Shown here piece by piece: positions 26,061 to 39,129 of a stretch of DNA of 64,000 nt. Below the pieces are notes generated by a model that was given only the letters and a program-made list of their open reading frames with translations, was not told the DNA's origin and ran no database searches. Position 1 is the stretch's first letter, and each line of letters starts with the position of its first letter. The DNA is taken from assembly GCA_003993805.1 (NCBI GenBank), contig RSEF01000001.1:147893239-147957238 (forward strand), in the 5' to 3' direction. The translations under genes were made by a program, and so were the position numbers. The DNA comes from Himantopus leucocephalus (Eukaryota; Chordata; Aves; Charadriiformes; Recurvirostridae).

Positions 26061-26208
26061 GCGTGCCACCTGTATCTTCATTAATATTTACCGTCTGTTG
26101 AGGAGGAAAGCGCTTCTCAATTTACTGGCATATTTACCTCATGTGCTTTGCTGCACACGGAGTCATAAAACAGTGTCCCTTCTCCATTCAGACAATGCAA
26201 ACTTCATC

Positions 26209-26600
26209 TGACGCCACATTTCCCGTGCCACCCCTCTACGCTTTTCGTTACTCGCTTGGTGCACAAAACAATTTGCGATCGCGGAGACGTGTGACACGAC
26301 GATCCTTGAATATATTTCTTGGCTCCCTCGCCCACCTTCCTTCTCCCTCCTTCACCCTGCAGATTGACTACCACCAACTCGGAAGCCCCGGGGAGCTCAG
26401 TGCTCCTTCCCCCCCTTACTGCAGTCGGCTTGGCGAGCGGCACAGCAGCAGCAGGAGCGGGGAGCCGAGGAGCAAGGGCAGCCTCCCAGCCAGCCCTCCA
26501 ACCCTCCCTCTATCCATCCATCCCTCCCTCCCTCCCTCTGTGGGGAAGTGCGGTCCCTTCCCTCGAGAGGCGGCGGCAAAGGGGGACGAGCAGGGAAAAG
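26209..26600. promoter_or_regulatory. Small CpG island, possible alternative promoter
   Basis: I count 24 CpG dinucleotides in about 390 bp, including GCGATCGCGG near 26275, GGCGAGCGG and a CTCGAGAGGCGGCGG stretch near 26562. The flanking introns have almost none. No TATA box is obvious. On the minus strand, the direction of FRMPD4, a plausible donor (CATGAG|GTAAAT) lies at about 26138, so a non-coding alternative first exon spliced to the WW exon 20 kb away is conceivable. The frames inside (up to 176 codons on plus) are low-complexity Pro/Ser-rich and look non-functional. It could equally serve an unannotated RNA on either strand. Confidence 0.45.
26511..26538. repeat. (TCCA)n/(TCCC)n tetranucleotide tract
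   Basis: Three TCCA units run into about four TCCC units, inside the CpG island. The complementary strand is GGGA-rich. Confidence 0.8.
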
Positions 26601-29600
26601 GCACTTTAGTTGCAAGGCACAACTCTTCCCTTAACACTGCCCAAGGCACCGAAGCTAAACACTTCCACTAAACACAAGCACAAGGCTGCAGGCACAGTCT
26701 TGTTCTGTTTATGTGCTTTATGGAGCTCTTTTTTTTCCCCGACTGCAGTCTTGGCTTCTCTGATAATTTTCTTAGTTTTATTTAAACCAATTTCTTCCCT
26801 CTTGCCACACTAATTGTATTTGAGCCTTGATCTCCTCTTCTACTGACTCCTCACACATTCATTTCACCACGCTCTGCTTGCTCGGGGAGCCTCCCATGGA
26901 CACTGTCCGTTGTCCGTCTTCTGCTCCATTCCCAGTTCACTTGCATGCCACACCTGTCTCGCCAGCCTGAATCCCTCACCAGGTTCCACATCTGCCTCCG
27001 CAATTTGTGATTCCCTCTCTTGAATGAACCTCATTACTCACAAACCAATTCAGTAGCCGTCCTCCAAGGTAGAGCCTTCTCTGAGAAGTGCTCTCCTTGA
27101 CAGAGGTGCCAGAGCTGCTCCAGGTAAGATGGAGATGGCTACGAACACTGCTTCCTCTCTAACAGGGAATTAAACTGCAGGAGCTTCCTTCTCAAATCAG
27201 ACTCTATCAAATTATTCCAGGTCCTGAGTCATCTGTGTATGAGTTCATCAGGGTCTGCCTCATCATCATCTAGAAGGGCTAAAATGTGATTTCAGAAATT
27301 CTAAACAGGCTTTCAGAGACAAATTGGCACTGTCCTTCGGTCCTTGACTGGGAGAAATGGCGAATCCACATCATTCTATCCTCCTTCTCCTGCCTCCCCT
27401 GAACACATGAAAGTATGCACATGCACACATTATCAGAGCTCATTCCATAAGAAATCTGCCTTTATTGTTTCCACAAGAGGACTGCAGGACCCAGTGCTGA
27501 GTGGGATAGGGCAGAGGGCTAGGAAATACTATAATTCAGGGCTTGTACTCTCAACAAGCTGAAGGGAAAACAGAATTTGAAAGCCAGTTAAACTCCAGAA
27601 TAAGCAAAAAGAAGAAAATCCATGGTTGAAAATGGCTTCATGAGTTACTACGTAGTTCCCAAATAACGTCGGCTGTTCCTGGCTCCCCTTCTCCCTTCCC
27701 AGGATGATGTAACTTCATTCCAACACCATTTAAATAGACAAAATACATCTTAAATATGACAGTAACATATTCCATATGAACAATTTCAGTTGAGGGTCTG
27801 TTAAGCTGAATTTCATCATAAAAATCACACATCATAGTTACCAAGTGGTATCTGAAAGATTAAGCCAAAGATAATATTCAAATATTTTCAAAGTGTTGCA
27901 AATGAAATAGAGATCAAGGTTTGCAAAAACTTATACACCTTATTGAGCCCAAGATTTTACCAATATAAACTTCCTAAAGACGTATTTTACTTTAATACGT
28001 ATGTCTGCTGCAGGACCACGTGCAGGCAATCACCAGAGAAAATCACTACATATTTTGGGAAGGCCTGCCAGCACTCCAAGAGAAATGTGGCCACATCTTC
28101 CAGCGATAAAGCAGCCAGACAACTAATTTTCACCTCTCTGAACAGAGCAAATTTATTGAACTTGATGGGAGTGAGAATGTCCATGAGTTTCCCTAAGTTG
28201 TTGAATGTCGCCTCTTAGTTACATTCAGCTGGAAAACGCTACTGCTTATTTAGTCTAAGTACTCATCTAGGAAGCAAAAATAGGACACCAGTTAAATCTG
28301 TAGTTGAGAAACAAGCAAAACAGGGCAAAAATTATTTTAAGGGAGCCAGTTAACGAGGCTAACTGTGCTCACATTTTATTATAACACGTTGATTCCGGTA
28401 GCAATTTTTACCTTGTAAGTAAACACATGAGATGCATAAGCAAAGCTTATTATTCAGGAATGAAAATGCACTTCTTTGGGAATATAACAACCAACTTGAG
28501 GCCCAAAAAGGACAGTGAAACCCCAACACTCGTTCTAAATACACCATTAACCATTATATCACTGGGCCACATTTCATCCCATATATTCTTAAGAAAAAAA
28601 ACGAATATTATCAGCTGCTAAGATGTCTGAGTGCACATTGCATCTACCAAGGCGAGCCCAGTTAAAATGTTTTTAACTCATTTACCTGGAAGCACTGGGC
28701 AAAGGAGAGAAACTAAACCCTCTATTAGCATATGAAAAAGCAGGAAAACAGCTTCTGCCAGAAAAATATTCAATTTGTGCCTTCACTGAATTCAACACGT
28801 AAGAAATGTCTCCCTGCTTCCTCAGCACCAACTCAGATGATCTAATTAGTTTAAAGTCATTGGACCAAAGTTAATTAGGGAGNGGGGGGGGGGGGGGGGG
28901 GGATACAGAAGTGTATCCTTTCATTCCTCTGTTTTTATAGGAAGGGATGTACAGCAAAATCCAACATAACTAATCTGAAATCTGGGAAACCCCAAGTTCA
29001 GCCAGGGTCCCTCTTATGAAAAGGCACGTTAATAGCTTGTGTCCTAATGAGCGTGAGACAGCTCAAGGCATTATCGTGAGGGTTACGATTTCACTCCCAA
29101 ACCCAGTAGTCCAGCAAAATCCTGGGAGCAGGGGCTGAGTGGCCAGGCCACGAGCTGGCAGGTGAGACACTGTCCTGTGAACCAGTCCCCCAAGGCAAGG
29201 TGCCACTGGCTGTCCCTGGAGCATGGACGCCAGCAAGCCCCATGCTGTGGGATCAAGAATCACTGCTTTGGGTTCAGAGGAACTTCAAGAAAAAAGCCTG
29301 AAGCTGCTGATTTTAAAAGGATCAGGAAAGATTATTTTAGAATTTATTTCAGCTAATGTTAAGTGTCACTCTTTCAGGGTTCATTTTCTTAGTACCCTGA
29401 AACTGTGTGCTATAATAGAGCAAATGAATTATCCATTTTTTAATCTTGCTTGGCAATAAGGAGCAACTAATGATATCTGGATCCCACAAGGACAAAGCCT
29501 TTATAGAGGCCACTCAGCCATGTTTTTGAGATGTCTCGTCATGCAGATTTGAAAGCTCCCTGAAGCTGAAGAGCACACTCTATTTACATCTTGCAAGAAG

Positions 29601-30779
29601 GGCTAGCACAGGCCCTGGTGACAGCAGAGTGGCACCTACAGTGACCTCCCTTCATGGTGGCCCCATTCCCGTAGCCTCTGGCAAGCCATGAGAGGTGTGG
29701 GGAACGCAACAGGGGATGTGGCATGGCCTGGACATGTACTCTCTAGGGGTGGAAAGTAAATAACTAGGTTCAAAGGTTTTAATTCTTCATTAAAACAAAC
29801 ACAAATAAAACACACACACCCCCACCAAACACCTCCCATGGAGCACAGACCTATTCTTCCCTGGCTGCCCACAGAGATGTTTCCCCAAATACAAGGGCAC
29901 TGAAGTACAGTGTTGCATTTGTAATTTTCTCTCCAAGAGTCTGCCTTAAGATAAGGATAATTTGTCTCATATTGGATTAAACGTTTATATTTCCAGACAT
30001 GTCTTTTGGTGCTTTTATCCTTCGCTTTACTGGGTAGAAGATCAGAAGTCCAGTTATAACAGTACCAATCCATATCAAATACAGCAATATCAACTGTATT
30101 ACTTTCCAAAAAGGTACATGCTTGAAGCCCTTGAATCAATTACCTATTGATTACTTACAAAAGGCAGCTGCTTTATTATAAAAGCACTTTGGAGAGTCTT
30201 CCTTTTTCTCTAAATAGATGTATACTTTTCTAATTGAGATTTTTAAAACCTTCTCTTCCAAAACTCATCTTTCATCTGAAAATGATACCTAAAGCATACC
30301 TAAGATGCATCAAACCCCACCCCACTGCCAGCCTGCAGCCCCACATTCAGCTGCTGTCCTGACTTGCATGAAGTCATGCAGAGATGCTGCACAGAAAAGA
30401 AGCAGTGCAAGCATGAAATCCATCAGCAAAATTTTTATTTCTAAGTTAAGGGAAACGGTTGAATGATGCACCAGAAGAGACATTAATCTTTGGCATTCTG
30501 TATTCTTCTCCTTTCTTGGAGCAGTAGTAAAGCAAGGAGACATTTTTCCTTGGAAAGGAATGACAAGCTGAAATATTCCTTCAGGCACCACATTCCTCAT
30601 TTCTCTTTTTATCAGACAGCAGGATTTATTTGGTTTAGCTGGGACTAAACTTGTTATAGTGGAATCAATGTCAGAAATGAGAGGTAGGATACTGGAAGCG
30701 AAATTGCAGAACACCTCTGCATAATACAGTAATTTGACTTACAATGCACCCCCCGACACCTGTCATAGGGGTTTAGGGT
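26601..30779. other. Intronic DNA, no gene recognised
   Basis: Unique sequence. The 167-codon minus frame at 29636-30139 and the 134-codon minus frame at 30310-30714 have no recognisable domain or splice context. The only conspicuous simple sequence is the G-run at 28884. Confidence 0.45.
28883..28902. repeat. Single N followed by a 19-base G homopolymer
   Basis: One N at 28883 and then 19 consecutive G. G-runs of this length are rare in vertebrate DNA and are prone to sequencing error. If real, the tract would be quadruplex-prone. Confidence 0.9.
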
Positions 30780-32216
30780 CACAGGTGCTGTGACCTTAAA
30801 CAAAGTCACAGAAGACAAAGGCAGGGACTGGGAGAATGAAGAACTGCCCACTGTAGGAGAAGACCAGGTTCAAGACCACTAAGGAACCTGAGGGTGCACA
30901 AATCCATGGGACCTGATGAGGTGCATCCGATGGTCCTGCAGGAACTGGCAGATGCAGTTGCTAAGACATTATCCATAATATCTGAGAAGACGTGGCAGTG
31001 TGGTGAAGTTCCCACTGACTGGAAAAGGGGAAACATAACCCCCATTTTAAAAAAGGGAAAAAAATAAGACCCGGGGAACTACAAGCCAGTCAGTCTCACC
31101 CCTGTACCTGGCAAGATCATGGAGCAGATCCTCCCGGAAAGTATGCTACGGTGCATGGAAAGTAAGGAGGTGATTGGTGAAAGCCAACATGGCTCTACCA
31201 AGGGCAAATCATGCCTGACAAATTTGGTGGCCTTCTACAACAGTGTTACAGCACTGGTGGATAAGGGATGACCAACTGACATCATCTACCTGGACTTGTG
31301 CAAAGCATTTGACACTGTCCCACATGACATCCTTGTCTCTAAAGTGGGGAGACATGAATTTGACAACCACTCAGTGGATAAGGAATTGGCTGGACGTTCG
31401 CACTCAAAGAGTTGCAGTCAATCGCTCAATGTCCAGATGGAGACCAGTGATGAGTGGCATTCCTCAGGGGCTGATACTGGGACAGGTGCTGTTTAACATC
31501 TTTGTTGGTGACGTGGATGTTGGGATGNNNNNNNNNNNNNNNNNNNNNNNNNNNNNNNNNNNNNNNNNNNNNNNNNNNNNNNNNNNNNNNNNNNNNNNNN
31601 NNNNNNNNNNNNNNNNNNNNNNNNNNNGAAGCATGGCCAGCAGGTCAAGGGACATGATTCTGCCCCTCTATTCTACTCTTGTGATACTTCACCTGTAGAA
31701 CTGCATCCAGCTCTGGGGCCCTCAACAAAAGAAGGACATGAACCTGTTGGAGTGAGTCCAGAGGAGGGCCACAAAGATGATCAGAGCACCTCTCCTATGA
31801 GGACAGACTGAGAGACTTGGGGTTGTTCAGCTTGGAGAAGAGCAGGCTCTGGGGAGACCTTATAGTGGCCTTCCAGTACGTAAAGGGGGCCTACAGAAAA
31901 GATGGGGAGGGACTCTTTATCAGGGAGTGTAGTGATAGGACGAGGGGTAACGGTTTTAAGCTGAAAGAGGGTAGATCCAGATTAGGTATCAGGAAGAAAT
32001 TCTTTACTCTGAGGGTGGTGAGACACTCGCACAGGTTGCCCAGAGAAGTTGTGGATGCCCCATCCCTGGAAGTGTTCAAGGCCAGGCTGGATGGGGCTTT
32101 GAACAACCTGGTCTAGTGGGAGGTGGCCCTGCCCATGACAGGGCGGGTTGGAACTAGGTGATCTTTAAGGCCCCTTCCAACTGTAACCATGGTATGATTC
32201 TATGATTTTTATGATG
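30780..32216 (+). mobile_element. CR1 LINE, 5'-truncated, with decayed reverse transcriptase
   Basis: CR1 is a non-LTR retrotransposon; its ORF2 carries endonuclease and reverse transcriptase. Here the ORF2 reverse-transcriptase region is readable in broken frames: [16 protein letters not shown] near 31293, [13 protein letters not shown] and [18 protein letters not shown] up to 31510, then after the gap MASRSRDMILPLYS, and GLFSLEKSRLWGDLIVAFQY through PSLEVFKARLDGALNNLV at 31817-32113. The frame changes at least twice (for example between 31345 and 31380) and in-frame stops occur, so the copy is dead. The 3' end carries the diagnostic ATTCTATGATTTTTATGATG-like tail. The left boundary is approximate. 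The [FY]ADD catalytic segment falls in the N gap. Confidence 0.93.
31528..31627. other. Assembly gap (100 N) inside the CR1
   Basis: Exactly 100 N. The flanks are co-linear parts of CR1 ORF2 (…[10 protein letters not shown] and MASRSRDMIL). By family structure roughly 0.3 kb of coding sequence, including the reverse-transcriptase catalytic motif, is missing, so 100 looks like a placeholder length. Confidence 0.97.
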
Positions 32217-33848
32217 ATAATGAAATAATCACTTTTAAGAACTGCAGAAGTTCTAAGGCACCTCATTATTTTGCATCCTACCAGGTATCTTCTTATGTTT
32301 AAAATGAAAACCAAAAGGAAATAGACTTAAGCAGAGATAATGCAGTAGCATTACCATAGCTTCCCCTCCCCCCTTCTTTTTTAATTTAAAGTACAAATGC
32401 ATTCCTGAAGAAACTTCTGATGGCAGATCTCTACCTACTTAGAAAACAGCATAATGAGAGTCAGCGGCTGGAAATGATATCTAGACGAATTAAAATGAAA
32501 AATGGGGGACATATTTTTATCATTATAGAACAGGTAATTAGCCAGGGGAATCACTTCAAGACATAAAATCAAACCTGGAGGTCCTTAAAAAAACAGGTAA
32601 AACAGAAAATAAAGGCTTAATGAAGAAATCAATGAGTGCAAATTTTTTAACTGTGCAAGAAGCCAAATCGAAAGCTCAAATTACTTCACAAATTTTACCA
32701 GGCGATCCATGATGGCTTAAACAAAAAGAAGGTAAGAGAATTTAAGACATTCTTAAGGTAGGTGAGTGTGGATCCAGAGGAAATAGGCCAGTCTTTGCTT
32801 CAGATCTAATCTGAGTTAAAATTTAATAGCTGCACATCTGAAAAATTGTGCGCCTCCCAGAATTATTAGGTGGCTCCAGGGGAAGCATGGAGAAAAACGG
32901 TGAAGAGAAGGAAGGATAGTTATTTCCCAATTAGAATATGGACCAGTCAAAAGGGAATAAAGCAGAGAAATGGAAGAAAAATTCAAGTTACACTATGCCG
33001 CTGAAAAAAAATAGACTTAGTCTAGTCTTTGTTAAACAAACACTTAGAGAAGGAATGTATAGAGAGGATACGATAGTGGAACAGGAGGAAAATCCTAGTT
33101 CAGTGAGCTTTCATATCTCAGAATTATTTATGTATCATAAATCCTGATAGGCAACACTACAAACGTTTCAGTTCAGATTCCTCCTCCTTCTAGGCACAGA
33201 CCTACAGCATGGCTGCAAATCCAAACACCTTACTCAAAGACTATAAATTTTTCTCTCCATACAACGTGCAACCCAATTTTAGAGGCTGCAGTGAAGAATC
33301 CCAATATTGCTTGTCCCCACAATTGCTAAAGCTTATCCAAGGCCACCAATAGTTTGTTCTGTTTGAAGGACAGAACAGCCCTTGCCCATGCCCATCTGAT
33401 GCCACCTGAAAATAATCAGCCAAACATTCACATCAGAGTTCTTCCAAAAACTTCAGATCTGCCAGGCAAACCCAAACATTTCCAAATTACTTTCTGCCTG
33501 GAAATCAGACAAACCCACTGGATTAAACTGTACTTGTTTAAAGCAAGCCAGTTGGAAGCTGAGGTACTTTGAATTTGATTATATAGCATAATTGAGCCCT
33601 TAATATCAATACACGAACACTACCCATTACACAGAAAGAACATATGAGCTTCTGAATTTCCTGTCATTTCTTCTAATGTCATCTTATATTCTAAGCACAG
33701 TAATATTTTCAAGAAAGATGGTATTGACAGAACTAGTGCATCTGGATAAAGACCATAAGTTTACTCTTATTATTTTGCAGAAAGACTATCTGTGAACTCA
33801 TTGGAAAGCTTTCATAATGTTCCTACATTAGCTATCCCTTCATGCTGT

Positions 33849-33877
33849 AAAATTACTGTTAAAATTACTGTTAAAAT
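33849..33877 (+). repeat. 12-bp tandem repeat
   Basis: The unit AAAATTACTGTT is repeated a little over twice without mismatch. A minor local duplication. Confidence 0.7.
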
Positions 33878-36800
33878 ATAATAGACCTTATGCTTCAGGC
33901 TGCACCTATTCTTCCCTATTTTTCACTAAATTTGAACAGATCAATGTAACGTTGTATGAAAATAAACCAAGCACTGTGTTAATCGAGACAGTGCAGCATT
34001 CTTTAGCTGAATGCCAAGCATTTTTAGATTTCTTTTTTTGTCAAAAATATTCTTTATTCTGGCCTGCCCTACATTACCTCTTTTACTCAAACATACCACA
34101 TTGCATCTTTGCCATATGGAAGCTGCTCAGAAAAAACAGTCAAAAAGTGTTCCAAGCAAAATACTATCATTTCATGCTAAATATTTTAAATAAAAAAATA
34201 CAAATATGGAATAGAAAGCCCATACAAAAGAGCAGTCTGATGCCTAGAGACTGTCTATCGTACGCTGCTGCTCCAGGGAAAGGGGCCTCAGCCGAGGCAA
34301 ACCACGAGGGGCTGAGGCTGCTGGAGAGCTGCAACTTCCCACTACGGTCAAGCGAACGAACCTCACTGCTGATGGACAGTAGTGCAGACGAACCCACCTT
34401 GCTTCATTTCCATCTTTAATTCTGACATCAGAACACCACCACCAACAAAAACCCCAAACATTAAGGCATCCAGCATTTCAGAGTTTCAAAGCTGGCGCAT
34501 CAGCACTGAATGAAATATGGGTACTTATTTCCAGACATTAATCCCTGGCATATTTGGCAATTATGGGGATGAAGAATAACTTGTCCGTTATCCAGTTCAG
34601 AGCAGCGGAGAGAAGAGATTAGGTATGTACTGCACATATACAACTTAGGCTCTTACTCTAATTGGAAGACAAAATTGTAACACATTAGATTTTGTGAAAA
34701 GAGAAGATATATAATACTTCCTTGGCTTCCATCCACCATCTTACAAAAACTGCATTAAAATCAAGCTCTTATGAATGCTTATTTACAATATTATACCCAC
34801 TTAACTCTCCATTATATATGGGGGGAAAAAAATTGAGATAATGGGATTACAGTGGGACGAGGGAAAAATATCTGCCCAAAACACACTGATCTGCACAGAG
34901 CAAATGTTTCTTCATCCATGGCACAATGCATTCACCATTCAGACAAACTTATTCATACAAATTAATAAACTTCAGCATGACATATGCATTACTATTTTCA
35001 TAATAGAATGTAAAAAACACGCTATAAACTGTTTAATAAGGATTTTGATTACATTGCCTATACTCTGTCAACTAACTCATCATGGCAAGACTACTTCAAG
35101 AAGTTCAGGGCTTTCAAACACCTACAATTAAAAGAATATGAATGGAAATATTTTTCCCCTCAAAAACCTTGAAGTCACGTGCTTGTTTGATGCTATTGTA
35201 TGGTATCAACAAGATCTAATTTATTTTTGGGACAGTTTAATTTTTTTCTGATTCTAATATCAGTTCAAGCAAAGGCAACAACTTCCTAATTTCTAGATTT
35301 GGGAAACTGTCATTAGCATATGTTTTAGATTATCTCCAGGTGCATCACCACTGAGTAATGCAATTATGCCAAATTAATGCAATGTGTCATTATACATTCG
35401 ATTTCCTTATTAATGAAATGCTATATAAAACCCCCTAGTAATACATAGGGATCTCAGGTTCTCTCTTCAAAATATAATTTGAAACTACATTTTTTGCTTG
35501 AGGTACAGAACCTGGAATACATTGGCAACATTATACAGTTGTATACATGACAGCAACTAAAGGAAAAAAATAATAAAAGACAAGGCGTAAGTCTGGGCTG
35601 CAAGACATCATTTTTTTTAAAAAAAATACCAATAATTATTTAAATTGCATGATGAAAAGCCAACAGTTTTCACTGTTTAATAAGACCATATGGATAATTC
35701 AGCACATATTAAACCACCATACTGATTTTCCCTCTTTTTTTTTTTTTTAAAGTAAAGAGCAAGAAAGGATGAGAAATTTTTGCAGTATAGATTCCCATGT
35801 TCTTCTGTTCATACGCAGTTTTGGATACAAATTCCTCAGATTACAACTGGTTATTCTAGTCTGAAGATATTTTAGAGAACTTAAAGACATTATCCCCTAT
35901 TTTGCTTTTGACAAAAACCTATTCTACAGTGGCAATTTTTTTTAATCTTAGTTGAGACTTGTATAAGAAAAGATAGGTTCATGTATTATATTTTTCTAAA
36001 TTGTAGTAATACTGTTGTTTAATGCACAGCAATTTCTTTTGGAGTAATTACGTTGCATTTACAATACAACAATCAGCATGCGGGTATACATTCAGCATAC
36101 TGATGTGGCATTGTGCTATTCAAAATATTCTCTTACATCTGTTTTACATTTAACTGTTAAGTAACACTTTGGGAAATATCCAAAAGAACTAGCCTTAGGA
36201 GAGTAATCTCATGAGGTTTCCTCTACTCCCAATGGACAGAAACTGAAGTTTCTTCCAGCAGCGAGCCAGCAGAGGAAGGTGGAACACATTATTTCCTAGA
36301 GGAGCTACCACTTTCTCTCCACTCATCGTAGAAGGACTCTACAAAGACCAGACTCCCAGGGTTAAAATTCATCATGGGAATATGGCTCTTTGTTTTTTTC
36401 ACATTAGCAACTCAAGAACCTCATGGTTCAAATATGAAAGTTAATGCTACCTTATACCAAAGCAAACAGGAATCAAAACCAGTGCTAAGTGACATTCCTT
36501 AAAGACAGATGAAGTGCTCTTAAACCTTCTTGCTCGGAGAGCAGAATAAAGCAAAGTGCATTCATAAAGAGATACTTATTAGCGAGATGAACTAAGGCTG
36601 CTCAGCACTGTTGTTTGTGGTCTGAAATCAAGAACAGCAGATCCTGCAGGTCTCATCTGAAAATATATTTCATTTTTACTGAATAGAAGAATGTAGGAAG
36701 GAAGAATGCATCAACATCAGAAACTAGTTATACCTTCTAAGAATCAGTAAATAAGGCTTTTTCTTTAGTCCAAATAAACTTGTGTCTTGTGAACGTCATA

Positions 36801-38233
36801 AGAAAAAATCCCCTATATTAGTTTCTATATAGCAGCAGAAATAGGATTACACTGAAAGCTGAAGTAACAAAAGAAAACGATATCCTCCAGAAATATTTTT
36901 CTCGCAATAAAGCAATTATGCAAGACTAACATATTATCTAAGATCCTTATCTGGTTAAGAAAAACACAGCTGAAATTCAAAGAAGGCCTTGAGTCATTAG
37001 ACAGTTTTGAAGGATCATGTGCATTGAGCTTTCAGCTAAATGAATTATTAGTGTTTTTCACGGATGATGTGAAGCCATTTTTAAGCAATTAGCCTGCAAG
37101 CATTATCAACCACCAATCTGCTGATAGTTACCTGTGTACTCTTTAAAACTAACGTTACATATCTAGCAGAGGCTATAAAAATTTCATTTATGCTTCAAAA
37201 GGGTGTCATCATGAGAATGAAAGCCTTAACATTTATACTCTGAACTGGCTTATTTTGAAAGGCAAAGCCATAGGGGTCGAATGGGACAAGAACCTTTTGA
37301 TAGAGCCGTTTCTCAAACCTCTGGAAGATTTCAGGCTTTGATCCTGATCCACACTGGAATATTCTTTGTCATCAACCACTGCCACCCCACCACCTCAAGG
37401 AATAAGTGTTATTCACCAAACGCATATTGCTTTCTTACAGGCACTTTTTTGAAAAATAGGAATAAATCTGCTCCCAAACCACGACAGACAGCGTGCTCAC
37501 AGATGCTTCACAAGTTTCAGCTAGGGCACTCAGCCGATACAATTCCACCTCCGCTTACAGTAGTTTTGCCAGACTTGAAAAACGTGTTTCATGAGGTTTA
37601 ATTAGCTCTGGGAATTAATCTGTAACACAGATATAGGTCCTATCCACAGAGGTTAAGAGGCAAAACTAACACTAAAGTTCTGACGGTGCCTATCACCATG
37701 AAGTATAAATACAGCATTATTACAGCAAAAGCTCTGTCAGAGGAAAAATAACCCTGAAAACTTCTTACAGGTACAGTATCACTGTCATCTGTAGGGGATA
37801 CCAGGAGAGGGCAATGAGCAACAGTCCTTAAAGGCTACAATACTGGCTTCTGGAGCACCCTCTACTCCAGCAATGTACGATAGAGATGACAGAATTAATT
37901 AAAAGAGAGCTGGCAGCAAAGTCAGAGGCTATAAAATCCAGACAGCTTTTTGTATAATCACAGAATAATAACAATGAAGGAAGAAATAGCAAATACATTT
38001 GTCTAGCACTAAGATATAGTGTGCAAGTATTCAGAAAAGCAGAGGCGCTTTAAAGCTCATCTACAGCAAGAGACTAACATTTATTTTTGTGATGTGCGCA
38101 GCACCTAACTTCTTCTTGGAACTATCCATTTAGTTTTTAAATTCACCGATCATACAGCATTCAGTACTACCTCCACACAATAAGCAATCAATAAAACCTC
38201 ACTGACTCTTAGTATTTTCATTCTCTTTTGCAG

Positions 38234-38550
38234 ATATAGCCATATCTATGAAAAATCCTGTTAAGCGGTACCATAAAATGACATCTACAGTAATATCGCC
38301 AGACAGAGATTCTGTGCCCAGCAGCCAGTTCTTGCAGGCTTTACACACTTTTTTCCCCGTGAATATTAAGCTGACATGCCGATATCAATAGCTTGCTTCT
38401 CATTCTTGCACCAGTTGTCAGACAGAAAAGAATATATACAGTAGCCTTCATCTGATTGCTATCCTTACCAGAAACTTGTACCAGAAGCTTGTATTTACTC
38501 ATATTGCCACTGAAAAAAAACGCCATTAATAAAACCCCAGCGGAAAGCTG
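38234..38550 (+). other. Terminal-exon-like unit of unknown status
   Basis: A good acceptor (TTTTCATTCTCTTTTGCAG) ends at 38233. After it, 51 codons are open from 38236 to a TAG at 38389-38391, with a peptide including MKNPVKRYHKMTSTVISPD. An AATAAA lies about 140 bases after the stop, at about 38528. Acceptor, short frame, stop and polyadenylation signal in this order are what a 3'-terminal exon looks like. I recognise no protein family, and each element alone is common by chance in AT-rich DNA. Confidence 0.2.
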
Positions 38551-39129
38551 TTACATTCCTCGCGCACAGCGCACCCGGCTTTCCTCCAGCACATCGATGA
38601 AGAAGCAGGGGCGCACACTGCAGCTAAACAGCTGATTGAAAAACAATGACCATGCACAGTGCACCAGAAGATGGTTCCTCGAGCTCTGCTGCACAGCTTT
38701 TTTCTTCTCCCAACTGAAATGAAAGAGACTTAATCACCTGTCTCAAACAGGCTAATCTTATATACTGATAGGTCAAATTAAAGGCTTGGTGGGAAGTCTT
38801 CCATTGCCAGAAACCCCACATTATTTTATAGAAAAAGACGGCTCCTTGACTTCCACTGGAATTTTTGTAATAATTTTATTCCTTGCACTGGAGTATTTAC
38901 TTACTGCATTTTCACTTTCTACCATAGGCAGTCCCAGCAAAACATTCAGTCAATATACACCTGTGAGGCGTATATTGAGACAATTTCTGATTAATAACTT
39001 GCAGCCTAAACCTCAAAGAATCCTCCAAAAAGGCAAACTTCACAGAGCAGAAGTGATTTTCACATGCATGACTGGTAAATCTGTATTTTTATTCTGTTTG
39101 TAAAAGGAAAGGGTATGAATATGAGGGAA

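Larger units (their letters stand above)
19503..26200. other. Intronic DNA, no gene recognised
   Basis: Unique AT-rich sequence with a GC-richer part at about 25040-25340. Frames up to 139 codons (minus, 24817-25236) have no domain. A motif near 22660-22710 (ACTTCAATGGGATCAG) resembles an old amniote interspersed repeat but is too short to call. A T-run lies near 23100 and a TA/CA tract at 23501. Confidence 0.45.

Noticed and set aside
26141..26671. 176-codon plus-strand frame across the CpG island
   Set aside because: Low-complexity Pro/Ser/Arg composition caused by GC-rich simple repeats; no recognisable family.
29636..30139. 167-codon minus-strand frame
   Set aside because: No motif, signal or splice pattern; a frame of this length is not surprising in 64 kb.
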